Shown: piece by piece, positions 32,566 to 40,990 of the stretch
Numbering within the stretch: position 1 is the stretch's first letter
Layout of the letters: the number at the start of each line of letters is the position of its first letter
Assembly (NCBI RefSeq): GCF_049341845.1
Contig: NZ_JBMPIT010000008.1
Location: forward strand, 138,468 to 202,467
Source of the DNA: Curtobacterium guangdongense
Lineage (GTDB): Bacteria > Actinomycetota > Actinomycetes > Actinomycetales > Microbacteriaceae
DNA length: 64,000 nucleotides
Reading direction: 5' to 3'
Notes under the pieces: model-generated
The model's input: only the letters and a program-made list of their open reading frames with translations
The model's database searches: none
What the model was told of the DNA's origin: nothing
Translations under genes and position numbers: made by a program

Positions 32566-32859
32566 ATGCGCTACCGGCTGATGAATGAGTACAGCGTCGA
32601 CTGGCCGCTGTGGCACGACGATGGTCTTTACGACGCAGGCACGCCGTCGTTCTCGCCCCGACTTGAGCGCGAGATCCTCGAATGGGCTCGTGACTTCAAC
32701 GAGAACTTCGGCATGGAAACTGGCTGGCCGACTGAGGTGGCTGCACGCTCTCACGAACGCCAAGGACGTCGTCTCTTGCTGCTCGTCGAACGAGAGCTGC
32801 CGGAGGGAGACGACGTGGTACTCGGCTACTGGGAGACCAACAAGCGCAAGGGGCTGTAG
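32566..32859 (+). CDS. Small hypothetical protein
   Basis: A 97-residue soluble acidic protein, MRYRLMNEYSVDWPLWHDDGLYDAGTPSFSPRLEREILEWARDFNENFGMETGW, ending LLVERELPEGDDVVLGYWETNKRKGL. It is not recognised; similar small proteins with a W-D-G-LY segment are scattered in actinobacteria. Composition and uninterrupted reading support it being real. Divergent from the PadR gene. Confidence 0.55.
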   Translation: MRYRLMNEYSVDWPLWHDDGLYDAGTPSFSPRLEREILEWARDFNENFGMETGWPTEVAARSHERQGRRLLLLVERELPEGDDVVLGYWETNKRKGL

Positions 32860-32874
32860 ACCCAGAGCCGTCCG

Positions 32875-33147
32875 GTGCAAGGTCCCGGTCACGCTCCGAG
32901 AACGCACCGCGTCAGGCATTCTCGTTCCACGGAGTTCTCGTGGTGGACGTGGTCAGGCCTCATGGTCATCTTGCTGGCGGGCTTCGTGCTGATAGGCCGA
33001 GCTGCTGTGATCGCCGTCCGACGAGATGGGCTGGGCAGGGGCCAACCGCAGCGCGGGTCAACAGCTCCTTGGTGGTGGGCGGGAGTCGGCCTGTGTGCCG
33101 TTGCGAGTGCTCTGCTGATCTTTTGGGTCACAGCTCTCGACAGCTGA
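32875..33147 (+). CDS. Possible small two-helix membrane protein
   Basis: From ATG 32962, or GTG 32875 in the same frame, the sequence has two hydrophobic stretches: LMVILLAGFVLIGRAAVIAV and WWWAGVGLCAVASALLIFWV. No ribosome-binding site is convincing and no family is recognised. Kept because the hydrophobic helices are well formed and no better gene covers the stretch. Confidence 0.35.
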   Translation: MQGPGHAPRTHRVRHSRSTEFSWWTWSGLMVILLAGFVLIGRAAVIAVRRDGLGRGQPQRGSTAPWWWAGVGLCAVASALLIFWVTALDS

Positions 33148-33251
33148 TCAGGAGAGCCGTCAACGCTTGCCGATGACACGAATCGCCTCAATGACGAATC
33201 CGCTCCCAGACGCATGTCCGAGAGCGGATCGGCGATCAAGACTGCGTTCTC

Positions 33252-34223
33252 CTACCTCGCTACGTGCTCGTCGAGTACCTCGATTGCTGCTCGACCCCAC
33301 CCCGTAGGGTCGTCGCCGGGAGGCACGAGTGCGAGCGAGTACCAGAGCACGAGGATGGGCCACCATTGGAGTTCCGCATCGGTGAGTGCATGGACCGTTT
33401 GGTATCCGTCCAGGAACTGCCGCCGAACTGACGGTGCAACGGGTCCCCAGTCCCGGAAAAGCGTGCCGAGCATGACCGCTGAACGAGCGAGCTCGACGAT
33501 CCGATGGTCGAGTCGAAGCTCCTCGAAGTCGAGAACGCCGACGACAGCGCTTTCGGCGCACAAGATGTTCGCGGCGCGGTAGTCGCCCTGCACGATCTGG
33601 ACGGGCGGGAGATCTGACGGCGCTCGTTCGAGCAGCCGCCCGAGGACGTCTCGGGCTTCGGTTGCCAGCGTCGACGGATGAGACGCAACCCAGCCTCCGA
33701 CTTGCTCGGCGAGCGATGCCGGCACGGGAAGGAACTCGGGTCGCGAGTTGCCCAGGGGGTACGCACGCAGTGCGTTGTGGAGCCGAGCGAGTGTCGCTCC
33801 TGCTGCACGAACCTGATCGGCGTCCTCGACGTCGAGGTGGGCGCCGTCGATGACGTGTTGCAGTCCCATCGAGACGCCGTCGCTCGTCACCTGGACCTCA
33901 CCCGAAAGAGTCGGCATCGGTGCCGAGACGGGGAGGTGAAGCGCTCCGAGCCGAGCAGTGAGCTTGGCGGCAAGCGCGAGCCGTTCGAATCGGTCAGGCG
34001 CTACCGACCACTTCAACAGGAGGCGTTGGTCACCGCTGCGCACCCATGCAAGAGCGTTGCTGTCGCTGATCACGACACGCTCCGGCGATCCGACACGCAG
34101 ACCCCAATGGCGCTCGACCGTTGACCTGACCCAAGCGCTCACTTCCTCCGCGTTCGCAAAGCCGAAACGGCTTCGGAGCACTTCAGTCGGGTCCTCCTGC
34201 GCCCACAACATCTCGATCGTCAT
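33252..34223 (-). CDS. Aminoglycoside phosphotransferase-family (APH-like) kinase
   Basis: A 323-residue protein-kinase-like phosphotransferase. The catalytic loop reads VQGDYRAANILCAE, with Gln in place of the usual His of HGDLxxxN but Asp and Asn retained, and the Mg motif is LDFEELRLD. The N-lobe has RLLLKWSVAP (the ATP Lys) and the middle has the hinge-like GLQHVIDG. ATG 34223 has AGGGGGATCG before it. Substrate may be an antibiotic, homoserine, choline or a sugar; nothing nearby decides. Confidence 0.75.
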   Translation of the reverse strand: MTIEMLWAQEDPTEVLRSRFGFANAEEVSAWVRSTVERHWGLRVGSPERVVISDSNALAWVRSGDQRLLLKWSVAPDRFERLALAAKLTARLGALHLPVSAPMPTLSGEVQVTSDGVSMGLQHVIDGAHLDVEDADQVRAAGATLARLHNALRAYPLGNSRPEFLPVPASLAEQVGGWVASHPSTLATEARDVLGRLLERAPSDLPPVQIVQGDYRAANILCAESAVVGVLDFEELRLDHRIVELARSAVMLGTLFRDWGPVAPSVRRQFLDGYQTVHALTDAELQWWPILVLWYSLALVPPGDDPTGWGRAAIEVLDEHVAR

Positions 34224-34521
34224 CGATCCCCCTGCATCAAGAGACAGACGTCGAGCCCGACGCCCCATTCGATCTTGCCGTGCCTCGGCCCGCTCTTGGA
34301 AGCGGGTCGGACTTCAGGGCGAAGAACAGAGAGTGGTTCACTTGGTGCCCGTCGGTCCGTCTGGCGGGGAGTCCACTTCCCCGAACACGGGGCTGCCGCT
34401 CTCCTCCTCATCGTCCATAGAGTCGGCGGTCAGGAGGGACTGAACCCCGACTCGATGGACAGAAGCGCTCGACGCAACCTTCCGGCGACCGCCGAAACTC
34501 GTACCAACCCGAACCGTCGAC

Positions 34522-34997
34522 GTGCCGCCGGTGTTGCCCTTCGACGTCGCGCTCCAGCGTCTGCGGGAGCGGGCGCTGGCGGACTTCAGCGCCAGGCGTG
34601 CCGCGGGCGGACACCTCTCCGGTTCGACGAGGGAGAAGCCGCTGACGTGGGGTGACGTGGAGCAGTCGCTGAACGAGAAGCTCGACTCGTACCGGCAAGC
34701 GTCTCGTGCGTTCGTGCTGCAGCTCGGCGTCGAGGTCCAGAAACCGAAGCCGTGGTGGCGTCTTGTTGGTCTCGGCCTCGACGAGTACGTCGACCGGACC
34801 CCGGGCCGGTCACCAGTCGGAACCGTCGTCTGGTCGCCGGCGCCACCGGTGCTCGCCTTCTCCGCGCCCGGAGCGTCGTAGAACTCGCTGAGGAACTCGT
34901 CAACAGCATCCCGTGGCTGACCGACCTGGGCGTCACCGCGCAGCGGCTCCATGACACCCTCGCCACCCCAGTCGCGAGACCAGCAGTCCGTCGCTGA
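34522..34997 (+). pseudogene. Possible frameshifted hypothetical gene
   Basis: From GTG 34522 a frame with strong GC3 bias encodes VALQRLRERALADFSARRAAGG and LTWGDVEQSLNEKLDSYRQASRAFVLQLGVEVQKPKPWW up to TAG 34879-34881. Immediately past that stop, another frame reads VVELAEELVNSIPWLTDLGVTAQRLHDTLATPV to a stop at 34997, also with coding bias. A one-base change near 34850 would join them. No family is recognised. It may instead be one intact 119-residue gene followed by chance coding. Confidence 0.4.
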
Positions 34998-35147
34998 CCG
35001 GCCGCGCGGCCGCAGGTCTCTCGGTCGCGCACTCGGTTGAACAGCGTGAGCGGCAATCGCATCGGCTGTAGTCCGGTCGGGGATGGGGTAACGAGACGCA
35101 GCAGCGACCGCGGAGGCACGTGCTCAGTGGGCGCTATCGCTTGGGGC

Positions 35148-35435
35148 TCAGAGGGTGACGGTCTCAAATTCCAGGAGTTCCGCGCCGGTGGCAACGGGGT
35201 TGCTGCCGCCGTGGTGTGCGCCAGCCTGACCGGTGCGCCACGCCTGGTAGGAGTCCTCGTCAGCCCACGTCGAGACGACGAAGTAGCGCGACCCGCCGGC
35301 GGTGGGGCGAAGGAGCTCGAAGCTCTCGAAGCCAGGCTGCTTCTCGACGTCGTGGTTCCGGCCGACGAAGCGCGCTTCGAGGTCGGCGCTTTTGCCCTCG
35401 GGGACGGTGATGGCGTTGATCTTCACGACAGACAT
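35148..35435 (-). CDS. Antibiotic biosynthesis monooxygenase (ABM) domain protein
   Basis: A 95-residue ferredoxin-like-fold protein: MSVVKINAITVPEGKSADLEARFVGRNHDVEKQPGFESFELLRPTAGGSRYFVVSTWADEDSYQAWRTG. The KINAITVPEG...PGFxxFELLRP...VSTWxDExxYxxW pattern is the ABM family; relatives degrade haem or quinols, or are of unknown role. ATG 35435 has AGAGGAAC in front. It sits just downstream of the CDF exporter on the same strand, so a shared response to metal is possible. Confidence 0.8.
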   Translation of the reverse strand: MSVVKINAITVPEGKSADLEARFVGRNHDVEKQPGFESFELLRPTAGGSRYFVVSTWADEDSYQAWRTGQAGAHHGGSNPVATGAELLEFETVTL

Positions 35436-35455
35436 GGTGTTCCTCTCAATGGTGG

Positions 35456-36484
35456 TCAGTGCTGATGCGCGTGGGCGGCGGGGGTGACCGTGAACTCGTC
35501 GACGTTGCCCATCGCCTCGTGCACGTGCTCGGCGGCGTGTTCCAGGATGTGTTCGGCGTCGTGGAGGGATGCTGCGGTGACCTCGACCGTGGCGGACCCG
35601 GTGAGGCGGTGGCCGACCCACCGGAGGCGGAGGTCCCGGACGGCCTCGACACCGGTGGTGTGTTCGAGAGCGTGCTCAGCCTTGCTCAGGAGGGCGGGGT
35701 CGATGGCGTCCATGAGGCGGGCTCCGATGGACTTCACCGTCCCCCAAAGCAGGACCATGATCGAGACGGAGATGAGCAGGCCGATGATCGGGTCCGCGAT
35801 TGGGAAGCCGACTAGAACGCCGATCGCTCCGAGGACGACGGACAGGGAGGTGAACCCGTCGAGGCGGGCGTGCACGCCGTCCGCGACGAGGGCGGCGGAG
35901 CCGATCTTTTGGCCAACGCGGATGCGGTAGATCGCTACGGCCTCGTTGCCGGCGAAGCCGATCAGGCCGGCGGCGACGAGCAGCCACGGATTCTCGATGG
36001 GTCGCGGGTTGATGAACCGGTCGATGGCTTGCCAGCCGGCAACGACTGCGGAGAGGGCGACAACGAACACGATGAACATGCCCGCGAGATCCTCCGCGCG
36101 GCCGTACCCGTAGGTGTAGCGGCGGTTCGCCACGCGACGGCCGAGAACGAACGCAATCCACAGCGGCACCGCGGTCAACGCGTCGGCGAAATTGTGGATC
36201 GTGTCCGCGAGGAGCGCGACCGAGCCGGTGAACGCGACGATCACCGCTTGCAGCACGGTCGTGGCCAGCAGGATGAACAGGCTGATCTTCAATGCGCGGA
36301 CGCCGGCGGTGCTGGCCTCCATCGCGTCGTCGATCGAGTCCGCCGAGTCGTGCGTGTGCGGCACGAACAGGTCGTAGAGGAACCCCTTCACACCACCGTG
36401 CGGATGCGAGTACACGTGCTCACCGTGCTCGCCGTGGTCGTGGCCGTGGCCGGCGTGTACCGGTGGGTGGTTGTGTTCGGTCAT
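35456..36484 (-). CDS. Cation diffusion facilitator (CDF) metal exporter
   Basis: A 342-residue six-helix exporter for divalent metals (Zn, Cd, Co or Ni). The metal site is visible: DTIHNFADA in helix 2 (HxxxD) and DGVHARLDGFTS in helix 5 (HxxxD), with a C-terminal cytoplasmic domain. His-rich ends (HNHPPVHAGHGHDHGEHGEH at the N-terminus, HEAMGNVDEFTVTPAAHAHQH at the C-terminus) probably sense or gather metal. Its start overlaps the ArsR gene's stop (ATGA), so it is the target of that repressor. Confidence 0.9.
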   Translation of the reverse strand: MTEHNHPPVHAGHGHDHGEHGEHVYSHPHGGVKGFLYDLFVPHTHDSADSIDDAMEASTAGVRALKISLFILLATTVLQAVIVAFTGSVALLADTIHNFADALTAVPLWIAFVLGRRVANRRYTYGYGRAEDLAGMFIVFVVALSAVVAGWQAIDRFINPRPIENPWLLVAAGLIGFAGNEAVAIYRIRVGQKIGSAALVADGVHARLDGFTSLSVVLGAIGVLVGFPIADPIIGLLISVSIMVLLWGTVKSIGARLMDAIDPALLSKAEHALEHTTGVEAVRDLRLRWVGHRLTGSATVEVTAASLHDAEHILEHAAEHVHEAMGNVDEFTVTPAAHAHQH

Positions 36485-36843
36485 GCGCGTTCCCGCTCCC
36501 CGCGGTGGTGCGGTGCCACACCAACGACATGCTCGGCCTGCTTCACAGCGTCGATGACCAGTTCCGAGGCGTGCTCGTCGGTCAGCCGGTAGAACACAGT
36601 CGTGCCTTCGCGACGAGTCGACACCATCCGGGCCAGGCGGAGCTTCGCCAGATGCTGCGACACCCCCGCAGGACTCTTGTCGACCACGTCAGCGAGATGG
36701 TTGACACTCATCTCCTCGGCGTTCCGCAGCGCGAGGATGATTCTTACCCGGGTGGCGTCTGCGAGCATCGCGAACACCTCGACCGCGAGCTCGACGTACT
36801 CGGACTCCGGGCTGAGCCCGCATGGTTGCTTGTCTACGTGCAC
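36481..36843 (-). CDS. ArsR/SmtB-family metal-responsive repressor
   Basis: A 120-residue winged-helix repressor: FAMLADATRVRIILALRNAEEMSVNHLADVVDKSPAGVSQHLAKLRLARMVSTRREGTTVFYRL. N-terminal MHVDKQPCGLSPE and the C-terminal HVVGVAPHHRGERE supply Cys and His residues suited to metal sensing, similar in spirit to NmtR/KmtR proteins. Upstream and overlapping with the CDF exporter gene, which it presumably derepresses when metal binds. The start is a GTG. Confidence 0.88.
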   Translation of the reverse strand: MHVDKQPCGLSPESEYVELAVEVFAMLADATRVRIILALRNAEEMSVNHLADVVDKSPAGVSQHLAKLRLARMVSTRREGTTVFYRLTDEHASELVIDAVKQAEHVVGVAPHHRGERERA

Positions 36844-36946
36844 ACGCAGATACTACACAATCAACCGACCTGTGACGGCGTCTCGATAGTCGATCCCTGA
36901 GCGGGCGTGGGTCTGTCCGCAGGTCACCGCCGACAGACCCATTTGG

Positions 36947-37396
36947 TCAGGCGCGCTCGACGGGCAACCAGAGCTCGCAGATGGCGGTGCTGAAGTCGTC
37001 AGCGCGTTCGAGTACCGCGACGATGGATGGTCCGGGTCGGAGCCGCCAGGGGTTTGACAGGAACCAGTCTGTCGCGGTCGCAGCCCATGCCTCCTGCAGT
37101 GCTGCCGGGTACTCGCCATCGGTGTGGAACACCGCCCACGTACCAGCCGGAACCTCGATCGTGTCGAGACCATCGCCCACCACAGTCGTGGCCGTCACGG
37201 CGACACCGTTCAGGTAAGTCAGCTCGCTGCCCTCGGTGTGATCCGGGTCCACGTCGGCGCTGATCTGGAGCAGGCCGCCCGGCTCGGTGTCGCTCATGGC
37301 TTTGAGGCGTGCGTGTTGTGCTGCCGGCAGCGAGGCGATGTGGGTTTGGATGTGCGGGTTGATACCCTTGCCGATCGCCGGCTCCGTGGCGTCCAC
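36947..37396 (-). CDS. GyrI-like ligand-binding domain protein, probably N-terminally truncated
   Basis: A 149-residue effector-binding domain of the type fused to AraC- or MerR-family regulators: LLQISADVDPDHTEGSELTYLNGVAVTATTV, VPAGTWAVFHTDGEYPAALQEAWAATATDWF. No DNA-binding domain is present. The frame begins only about 25 bp inside the island edge, so the original 5' part was probably lost when the right boundary formed. It could still act as a small-molecule-binding protein. Confidence 0.6.
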   Translation of the reverse strand: MDATEPAIGKGINPHIQTHIASLPAAQHARLKAMSDTEPGGLLQISADVDPDHTEGSELTYLNGVAVTATTVVGDGLDTIEVPAGTWAVFHTDGEYPAALQEAWAATATDWFLSNPWRLRPGPSIVAVLERADDFSTAICELWLPVERA

Positions 37397-37418
37397 GCAG
37401 CATCGAGGCGACGCGCTA

Positions 37419-39047
37419 TCACACGGTGGATGTCGTCGGTTCTATCCCGGCAGCGGCCTCCGCGCTCGTCCCGAAGCGGTCGACGAGCTCCCGCTTCAGC
37501 ACCTTCCCGCTCGGACCGAGGGGCAACGCGTCGAGCACGTGGACGGCACGCGGGTACTTGTACGCCGCGATCTCGCCGGCGACGAAGTCGATGAGTTCCT
37601 CCGGCGTCGCGGTGGCTCCGGGACGCAGCACCACGGCGGCCTCGATCTCCTGCCCGTGCAGCTCGTGGGGAACACCGAACACCGCGGCCATCGTGACGTC
37701 GGGGTGGGTGGCGAGGACCTCTTCGACCTGCCGCGGGTACACGTTGTAGCCGTTCCGGATGATCATGTCCTTCGTCCGGTCGACGATCGTCAGGTAGCCG
37801 TCGTCGTCCTTCGTCCCGAGGTCTCCGGTCCGGAACCAGCCATCGACGATCGCCGCAGCGGTGTCCTCCGGCCGGTCGAGATACCCGTTCATCAGGTTGT
37901 GCCCACGGATGACGAGTTCGCCGATCGAGCCGTGTGGCAGGAGCGTGATCGAGTCGTGCACCTCGGGGTCGGCGATCTCCACGTCGACGCCCCAGACCGG
38001 GGTCCCGATGGTGCCGGGCCGCGGTGGGAGGCCGACGTGGTTGAACGTCGCGACCGGGGAGGTCTCGGTGAGCCCGTACCCCTCGTGGATGGGGGCGTCG
38101 TACACCTTCTCGAAGCGCTCCAGGACGGCCAGCGGCAACGAGGCACCGCCGGAGATCGCGTAGCGGAGGTGCGGGCGGGCCTCCGAGCGGGTGGCGGCGT
38201 CGAGCAGGGCGATGTACATCGTCGGGACGCCCATGAACACCTCGCAGCCGTGTTCGACCATCGCGGCGAGGGCGGAGTCGCCGTCGAACTTCGGCAGCAT
38301 GACGATCGTCGCCCCCACCCGGAAGCCGGTGTTCATCGTGCACGTCTGTCCGAACGTATGGAAGAGGGGCAGCGCCCCCAGCAGGACGTCGCCGCGGTGC
38401 ATGTCGAACGTCGTCATGAGGTTCGTGTTGACCTGCTCGAGCAGGGAGAAGTGCGATCCCTCCGCACCCTTCGGCTTCCCGGTGGTCCCGCTCGTGTAGA
38501 GGATGGTCGCGGTGTCGAACGGGTCTCGCGGCGTGTAGGTCGTGAGCGGCTCGCTCGACGACGCCAGTGCCTCCAGTCGGTCGTGGGCCGGTGCTTCGTC
38601 GTCGGATGCCGGCGGTGCGAGGACCGTCAGGACGTCGACGCCGGCCAGTTCCGCACCCGGTGCGCCCTCACCGAGCAGCGGGGCGGCGCACACCAACATC
38701 GTGGCGCCGCTGTCCCGGAGGATGTACTCGATCTCGTGACGCTTGAGCAGCGCGTGCACGGGGACGGCGACCGCGCCGAGGGCGAGGGTGGCGTAGTAGA
38801 CGCGGGGGAAGTCCTCCACGTTCGGGACGAGCATCGCGACCCGCGACCCCTCGCCCACGCCTCGGTCGCGGAGTGCCCCGGCGTAGGCAAGCGTCTGCGA
38901 CCAGAGTTCGGCGTAGGTCGTCCGTCGGTCGCCGACGATGACGGCGACGTCGTCGGGGTACCGCGCGGCGGACTCGGCGAGGATCGCGGCGACCGAAGCG
39001 GTGGCCCGGGTCGGTCGGACGGCGGGTGCGGTGTTGGTGGTGGTCAT
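37419..39047 (-). CDS. AMP-forming acyl-CoA synthetase / long-chain fatty acid-CoA ligase
   Basis: A 542-residue ANL-superfamily ligase. Motifs in order: P-loop ILYTSGTTGKPKGAEGSH, A5 EGYGLTETSP, A7/A8 WFRTGDLGTKDDDGYLTIVDRTKDMIIRNGYNVYPRQVE, and A10 PLGPSGKVLKREL with the catalytic Lys. It adenylates a carboxylic acid and transfers it to CoA. ATG 39047 follows CGGAGGA. The C-terminal AAGIEPTTSTV and stop codon come from the tRNA-Val remnant and replace whatever tail existed before; this is past the catalytic Lys, so activity need not be lost. Confidence 0.9.
   Translation of the reverse strand: MTTTNTAPAVRPTRATASVAAILAESAARYPDDVAVIVGDRRTTYAELWSQTLAYAGALRDRGVGEGSRVAMLVPNVEDFPRVYYATLALGAVAVPVHALLKRHEIEYILRDSGATMLVCAAPLLGEGAPGAELAGVDVLTVLAPPASDDEAPAHDRLEALASSSEPLTTYTPRDPFDTATILYTSGTTGKPKGAEGSHFSLLEQVNTNLMTTFDMHRGDVLLGALPLFHTFGQTCTMNTGFRVGATIVMLPKFDGDSALAAMVEHGCEVFMGVPTMYIALLDAATRSEARPHLRYAISGGASLPLAVLERFEKVYDAPIHEGYGLTETSPVATFNHVGLPPRPGTIGTPVWGVDVEIADPEVHDSITLLPHGSIGELVIRGHNLMNGYLDRPEDTAAAIVDGWFRTGDLGTKDDDGYLTIVDRTKDMIIRNGYNVYPRQVEEVLATHPDVTMAAVFGVPHELHGQEIEAAVVLRPGATATPEELIDFVAGEIAAYKYPRAVHVLDALPLGPSGKVLKRELVDRFGTSAEAAAGIEPTTSTV
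37421..37453. repeat. Duplicated 3' half of tRNA-Val (putative attR)
   Basis: Matches 28795-28827 with two differences in 33 nt, including the uninterrupted TGGATGTCGTCGGTTC. It lies at the 3' end of the acyl-CoA ligase gene and encodes that protein's last 11 residues. Confidence 0.8.
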
Positions 39048-39214
39048 GCGGTCCTCCGGCGACGTCGACGAGTGAGGTTCCACGATCCTACGGTTCTTGT
39101 TCGGAGCGGTTGTCGGGCGCGACGGGCCCGTGTAGGTTCTTCTCCATGCAGTGCTGCTGAGCCTTCTTCGATTCCCATCTGTGCGCCGATCCGGCGCGAT
39201 TCGAGAGGTTCACC

Positions 39215-40081
39215 ATGTCCACAACGCTGCCCCTGCACGGCAAGACCGCCCTCGTCACCGGTGTCTCCCGACGCCGCGGCATCGGGTTCGCCGTCGCCAC
39301 GAAGCTCGCCTCGCTCGGCGCGAGCATCGTCATCCACCACCACCGCCCGCACGACCTCGACCTGCCGTGGGGCGGTGACGACCTCGACGCCGTCCGCGAC
39401 GGGATCCGCGCCCACCTGACCGAGGGTGCACGGTTCGCCGACCTCGCCGCGGACCTGTCGGACCCGTCGATGATCGCCGGTGTGATCGACACGGCCGAGG
39501 GGCTCGCCGGCGGGCTCGACGTCCTGGTGTGCAACCACGCCAAGAGCGGGGATGACGGCAGCATCCTCGACATGACCCCGGAGCGGCTCAGTGCCTTCTG
39601 GGAGGTGAACACCCGGGCGACGATGCTGCTCACCGCGGAGTTCGCCCGCCGTCGGGCGCCGCAGACCGGGGAGCAGCGGCGTCCTGGCGACCGGATCACC
39701 GGCAACGGCCCGTACGCCGAGCCGCAGGGGCACGTGTTCTGGATGACGTCCGGGCAGATCCACGGCGCCATGCGCGGCGAGGCCGCCTACGCCGCGAGCA
39801 AGGCAGCACTGGCCGGGGTCACCGCTACCGTCGCCGCCGACCTGCTGGAACTCGGGATCGTCCTCAACACGGTCAACCCGGGTCCGGTGAACACCGGGTA
39901 CATGGACCCGGAGACGACGGACCGCTCGCTCGAGGGCCTCGATGAGTACCTCGCGAGCACGCCGTTCGGCCGGGTCGGACGTCCCGAGGACCCGGCAGAG
40001 CTCATCGCGTGGCTGTCGACGTCGGCCGGAGGCTGGGTCGTCGGGCAGGTGCTGACGAGCGACGGAGGATTCTCGCTCTGA
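39215..40081 (+). CDS. SDR-family oxidoreductase
   Basis: A 288-residue short-chain dehydrogenase. The cofactor motif TGVSRRRGIGFAVA is the usual TGxxxGIG with extra residues, as in 3-oxoacyl-ACP reductase relatives; NH-like CNHAKSGDD replaces NNAG; the catalytic pair appears as YAASK with the preceding Ser in WMTSGQIHGAM; VNPGPVNTGYM and VVGQVLTSDGGFSL complete the pattern. A GAGAGG is found about 6 nt before ATG 39215. The substrate is unknown. Confidence 0.85.
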   Translation: MSTTLPLHGKTALVTGVSRRRGIGFAVATKLASLGASIVIHHHRPHDLDLPWGGDDLDAVRDGIRAHLTEGARFADLAADLSDPSMIAGVIDTAEGLAGGLDVLVCNHAKSGDDGSILDMTPERLSAFWEVNTRATMLLTAEFARRRAPQTGEQRRPGDRITGNGPYAEPQGHVFWMTSGQIHGAMRGEAAYAASKAALAGVTATVAADLLELGIVLNTVNPGPVNTGYMDPETTDRSLEGLDEYLASTPFGRVGRPEDPAELIAWLSTSAGGWVVGQVLTSDGGFSL

Positions 40082-40107
40082 CGGCAGAGCCTCCAGGTCG
40101 CCGGCCG

Positions 40108-40113
40108 TAGAGT
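40108..40113 (+). promoter_or_regulatory. -10 box TAGAGT, predicted leaderless promoter
   Basis: TAGAGT, seven bases, then GTG 40121; no ribosome-binding site. A half-site of the intergenic palindrome family (GAGCCTCCAGG, 40087-40097) lies just upstream. Confidence 0.45.
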
Positions 40114-40120
40114 CGACCGC

Positions 40121-40960
40121 GTGCACGTCGTCATCGCCGGCTGCGGCGACCTCGGGACCGCCGCCGGACTCCGCTTCCACCAGGCCGGTCACACCGTGGT
40201 CGGCCTGCGCCGCAGCCCCGAACTGCTCCCGGCGTGGATCGAGGGACGCGCCGTCGACCTCCGGCACGACGCCCCGGTCATCGACGCCGACACGGATGTC
40301 GTGGTCCTCGCGCTCGCCGCGGGCAGCCGGGACGCCGAGACGTACCGGGCGACCTACGTCGACGGACTCCGGCACCTGCTCGACGGCGTCGATGCGTCCG
40401 GAGTCTCCCCACGCATCGTCGTGGTGTCCTCCACCGCGGTGTACGGCGGAGACGGTGTCATGACGGAGGACACGCCCGCCACCGGTGGCACCGTGACCGC
40501 CGACGTCCTGCTCGAGGCGGAGCACCTGCTCCGCGAGCGGGCACCGGGCGCGACCCTCGTCCGCCTCTCCGGGATCTACGGACCGGGGCGCACCCGCTTG
40601 ATCGACCAGGTGCGGTCCGGCAGGGCCACCGTCGTCCCGGAAGGGGATCGCTCGCCGATGACGAACCGGATCCACCGCGACGACGCCGCAGCGGCACTGG
40701 TGCACCTCGCGACGCTCGACGCCGCACCGCCACTCGTCATCGGCACGGACGACGAGCCCGTCCGCCGCGACGAGGTGCTGCGGTTCCTCGCCGCAGAGCT
40801 CGGTGCCGGACCCCTGCCCGAGGCGCCTGCCGACGTCCCGGTGACGGACAAGCGCCTGTCGAGCGCGCTCCTGAAGTCCACCGGGTTCTCGTTCCGGTAC
40901 CCGACCTACCGCGAGGGGTACCGCGCCGTCATCGCCGGGGACGGCATCCCGTACGCCTGA
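40121..40960 (+). CDS. NAD-dependent epimerase/dehydratase-family protein (YeeZ-like)
   Basis: A 279-residue atypical extended SDR. The Rossmann motif is VIAGCGDLGTAAGLRFHQAGHTVVGLRR, then VVVSSTAVYGGDG (Ser and Tyr of the SDR site; the following Lys is not seen) and LVRLSGIYGPGR, RIHRDDAAAALVHLAT. The GCGDLG start and short substrate domain fit the YeeZ-like group whose activity is unknown. It is transcribed from a leaderless-type promoter and is not coupled to the SDR gene 40 bp upstream. Confidence 0.8.
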   Translation: MHVVIAGCGDLGTAAGLRFHQAGHTVVGLRRSPELLPAWIEGRAVDLRHDAPVIDADTDVVVLALAAGSRDAETYRATYVDGLRHLLDGVDASGVSPRIVVVSSTAVYGGDGVMTEDTPATGGTVTADVLLEAEHLLRERAPGATLVRLSGIYGPGRTRLIDQVRSGRATVVPEGDRSPMTNRIHRDDAAAALVHLATLDAAPPLVIGTDDEPVRRDEVLRFLAAELGAGPLPEAPADVPVTDKRLSSALLKSTGFSFRYPTYREGYRAVIAGDGIPYA

Positions 40961-40990
40961 GCAGCGGGTACCGGATCAGCCGGCCTCGGA

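Larger units (their letters stand above)
28795..37453. mobile_element. tRNA-Val-associated genomic island (about 8.6 kb)
   Basis: A 33-nt segment of the tRNA-Val 3' half (28795-28827) recurs at 37421-37453 with two mismatches, in the same orientation. The intact tRNA on one side and a 3' fragment on the other is the classic outcome of site-specific integration into a tRNA gene. The DNA between holds a dozen accessory genes (PadR pair, phosphotransferase, CDF exporter with ArsR, hypotheticals), with visibly more A/T-ending codons than the flanks. No integrase or excisionase gene is recognisable, so the element is probably decayed or mobilised in trans. Confidence 0.7.

Noticed and set aside
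33160..33251. Minus-strand fragment ending GSGFVIEAIRVIGKR
   Set aside because: Looks like a C-terminus but the upstream part of the frame overlaps the phosphotransferase gene and shows no coding support.
34338..34952. Minus-strand frame ending in MDDEEESGSPVFGEVDSPPDG
   Set aside because: The tail is protein-like, but most of the frame is antisense to the better-supported plus-strand coding at 34522.
28834..37420. Integrase, transposase or plasmid genes in the island
   Set aside because: None recognised on either strand. The mobile nature is argued only from the tRNA duplication and content.
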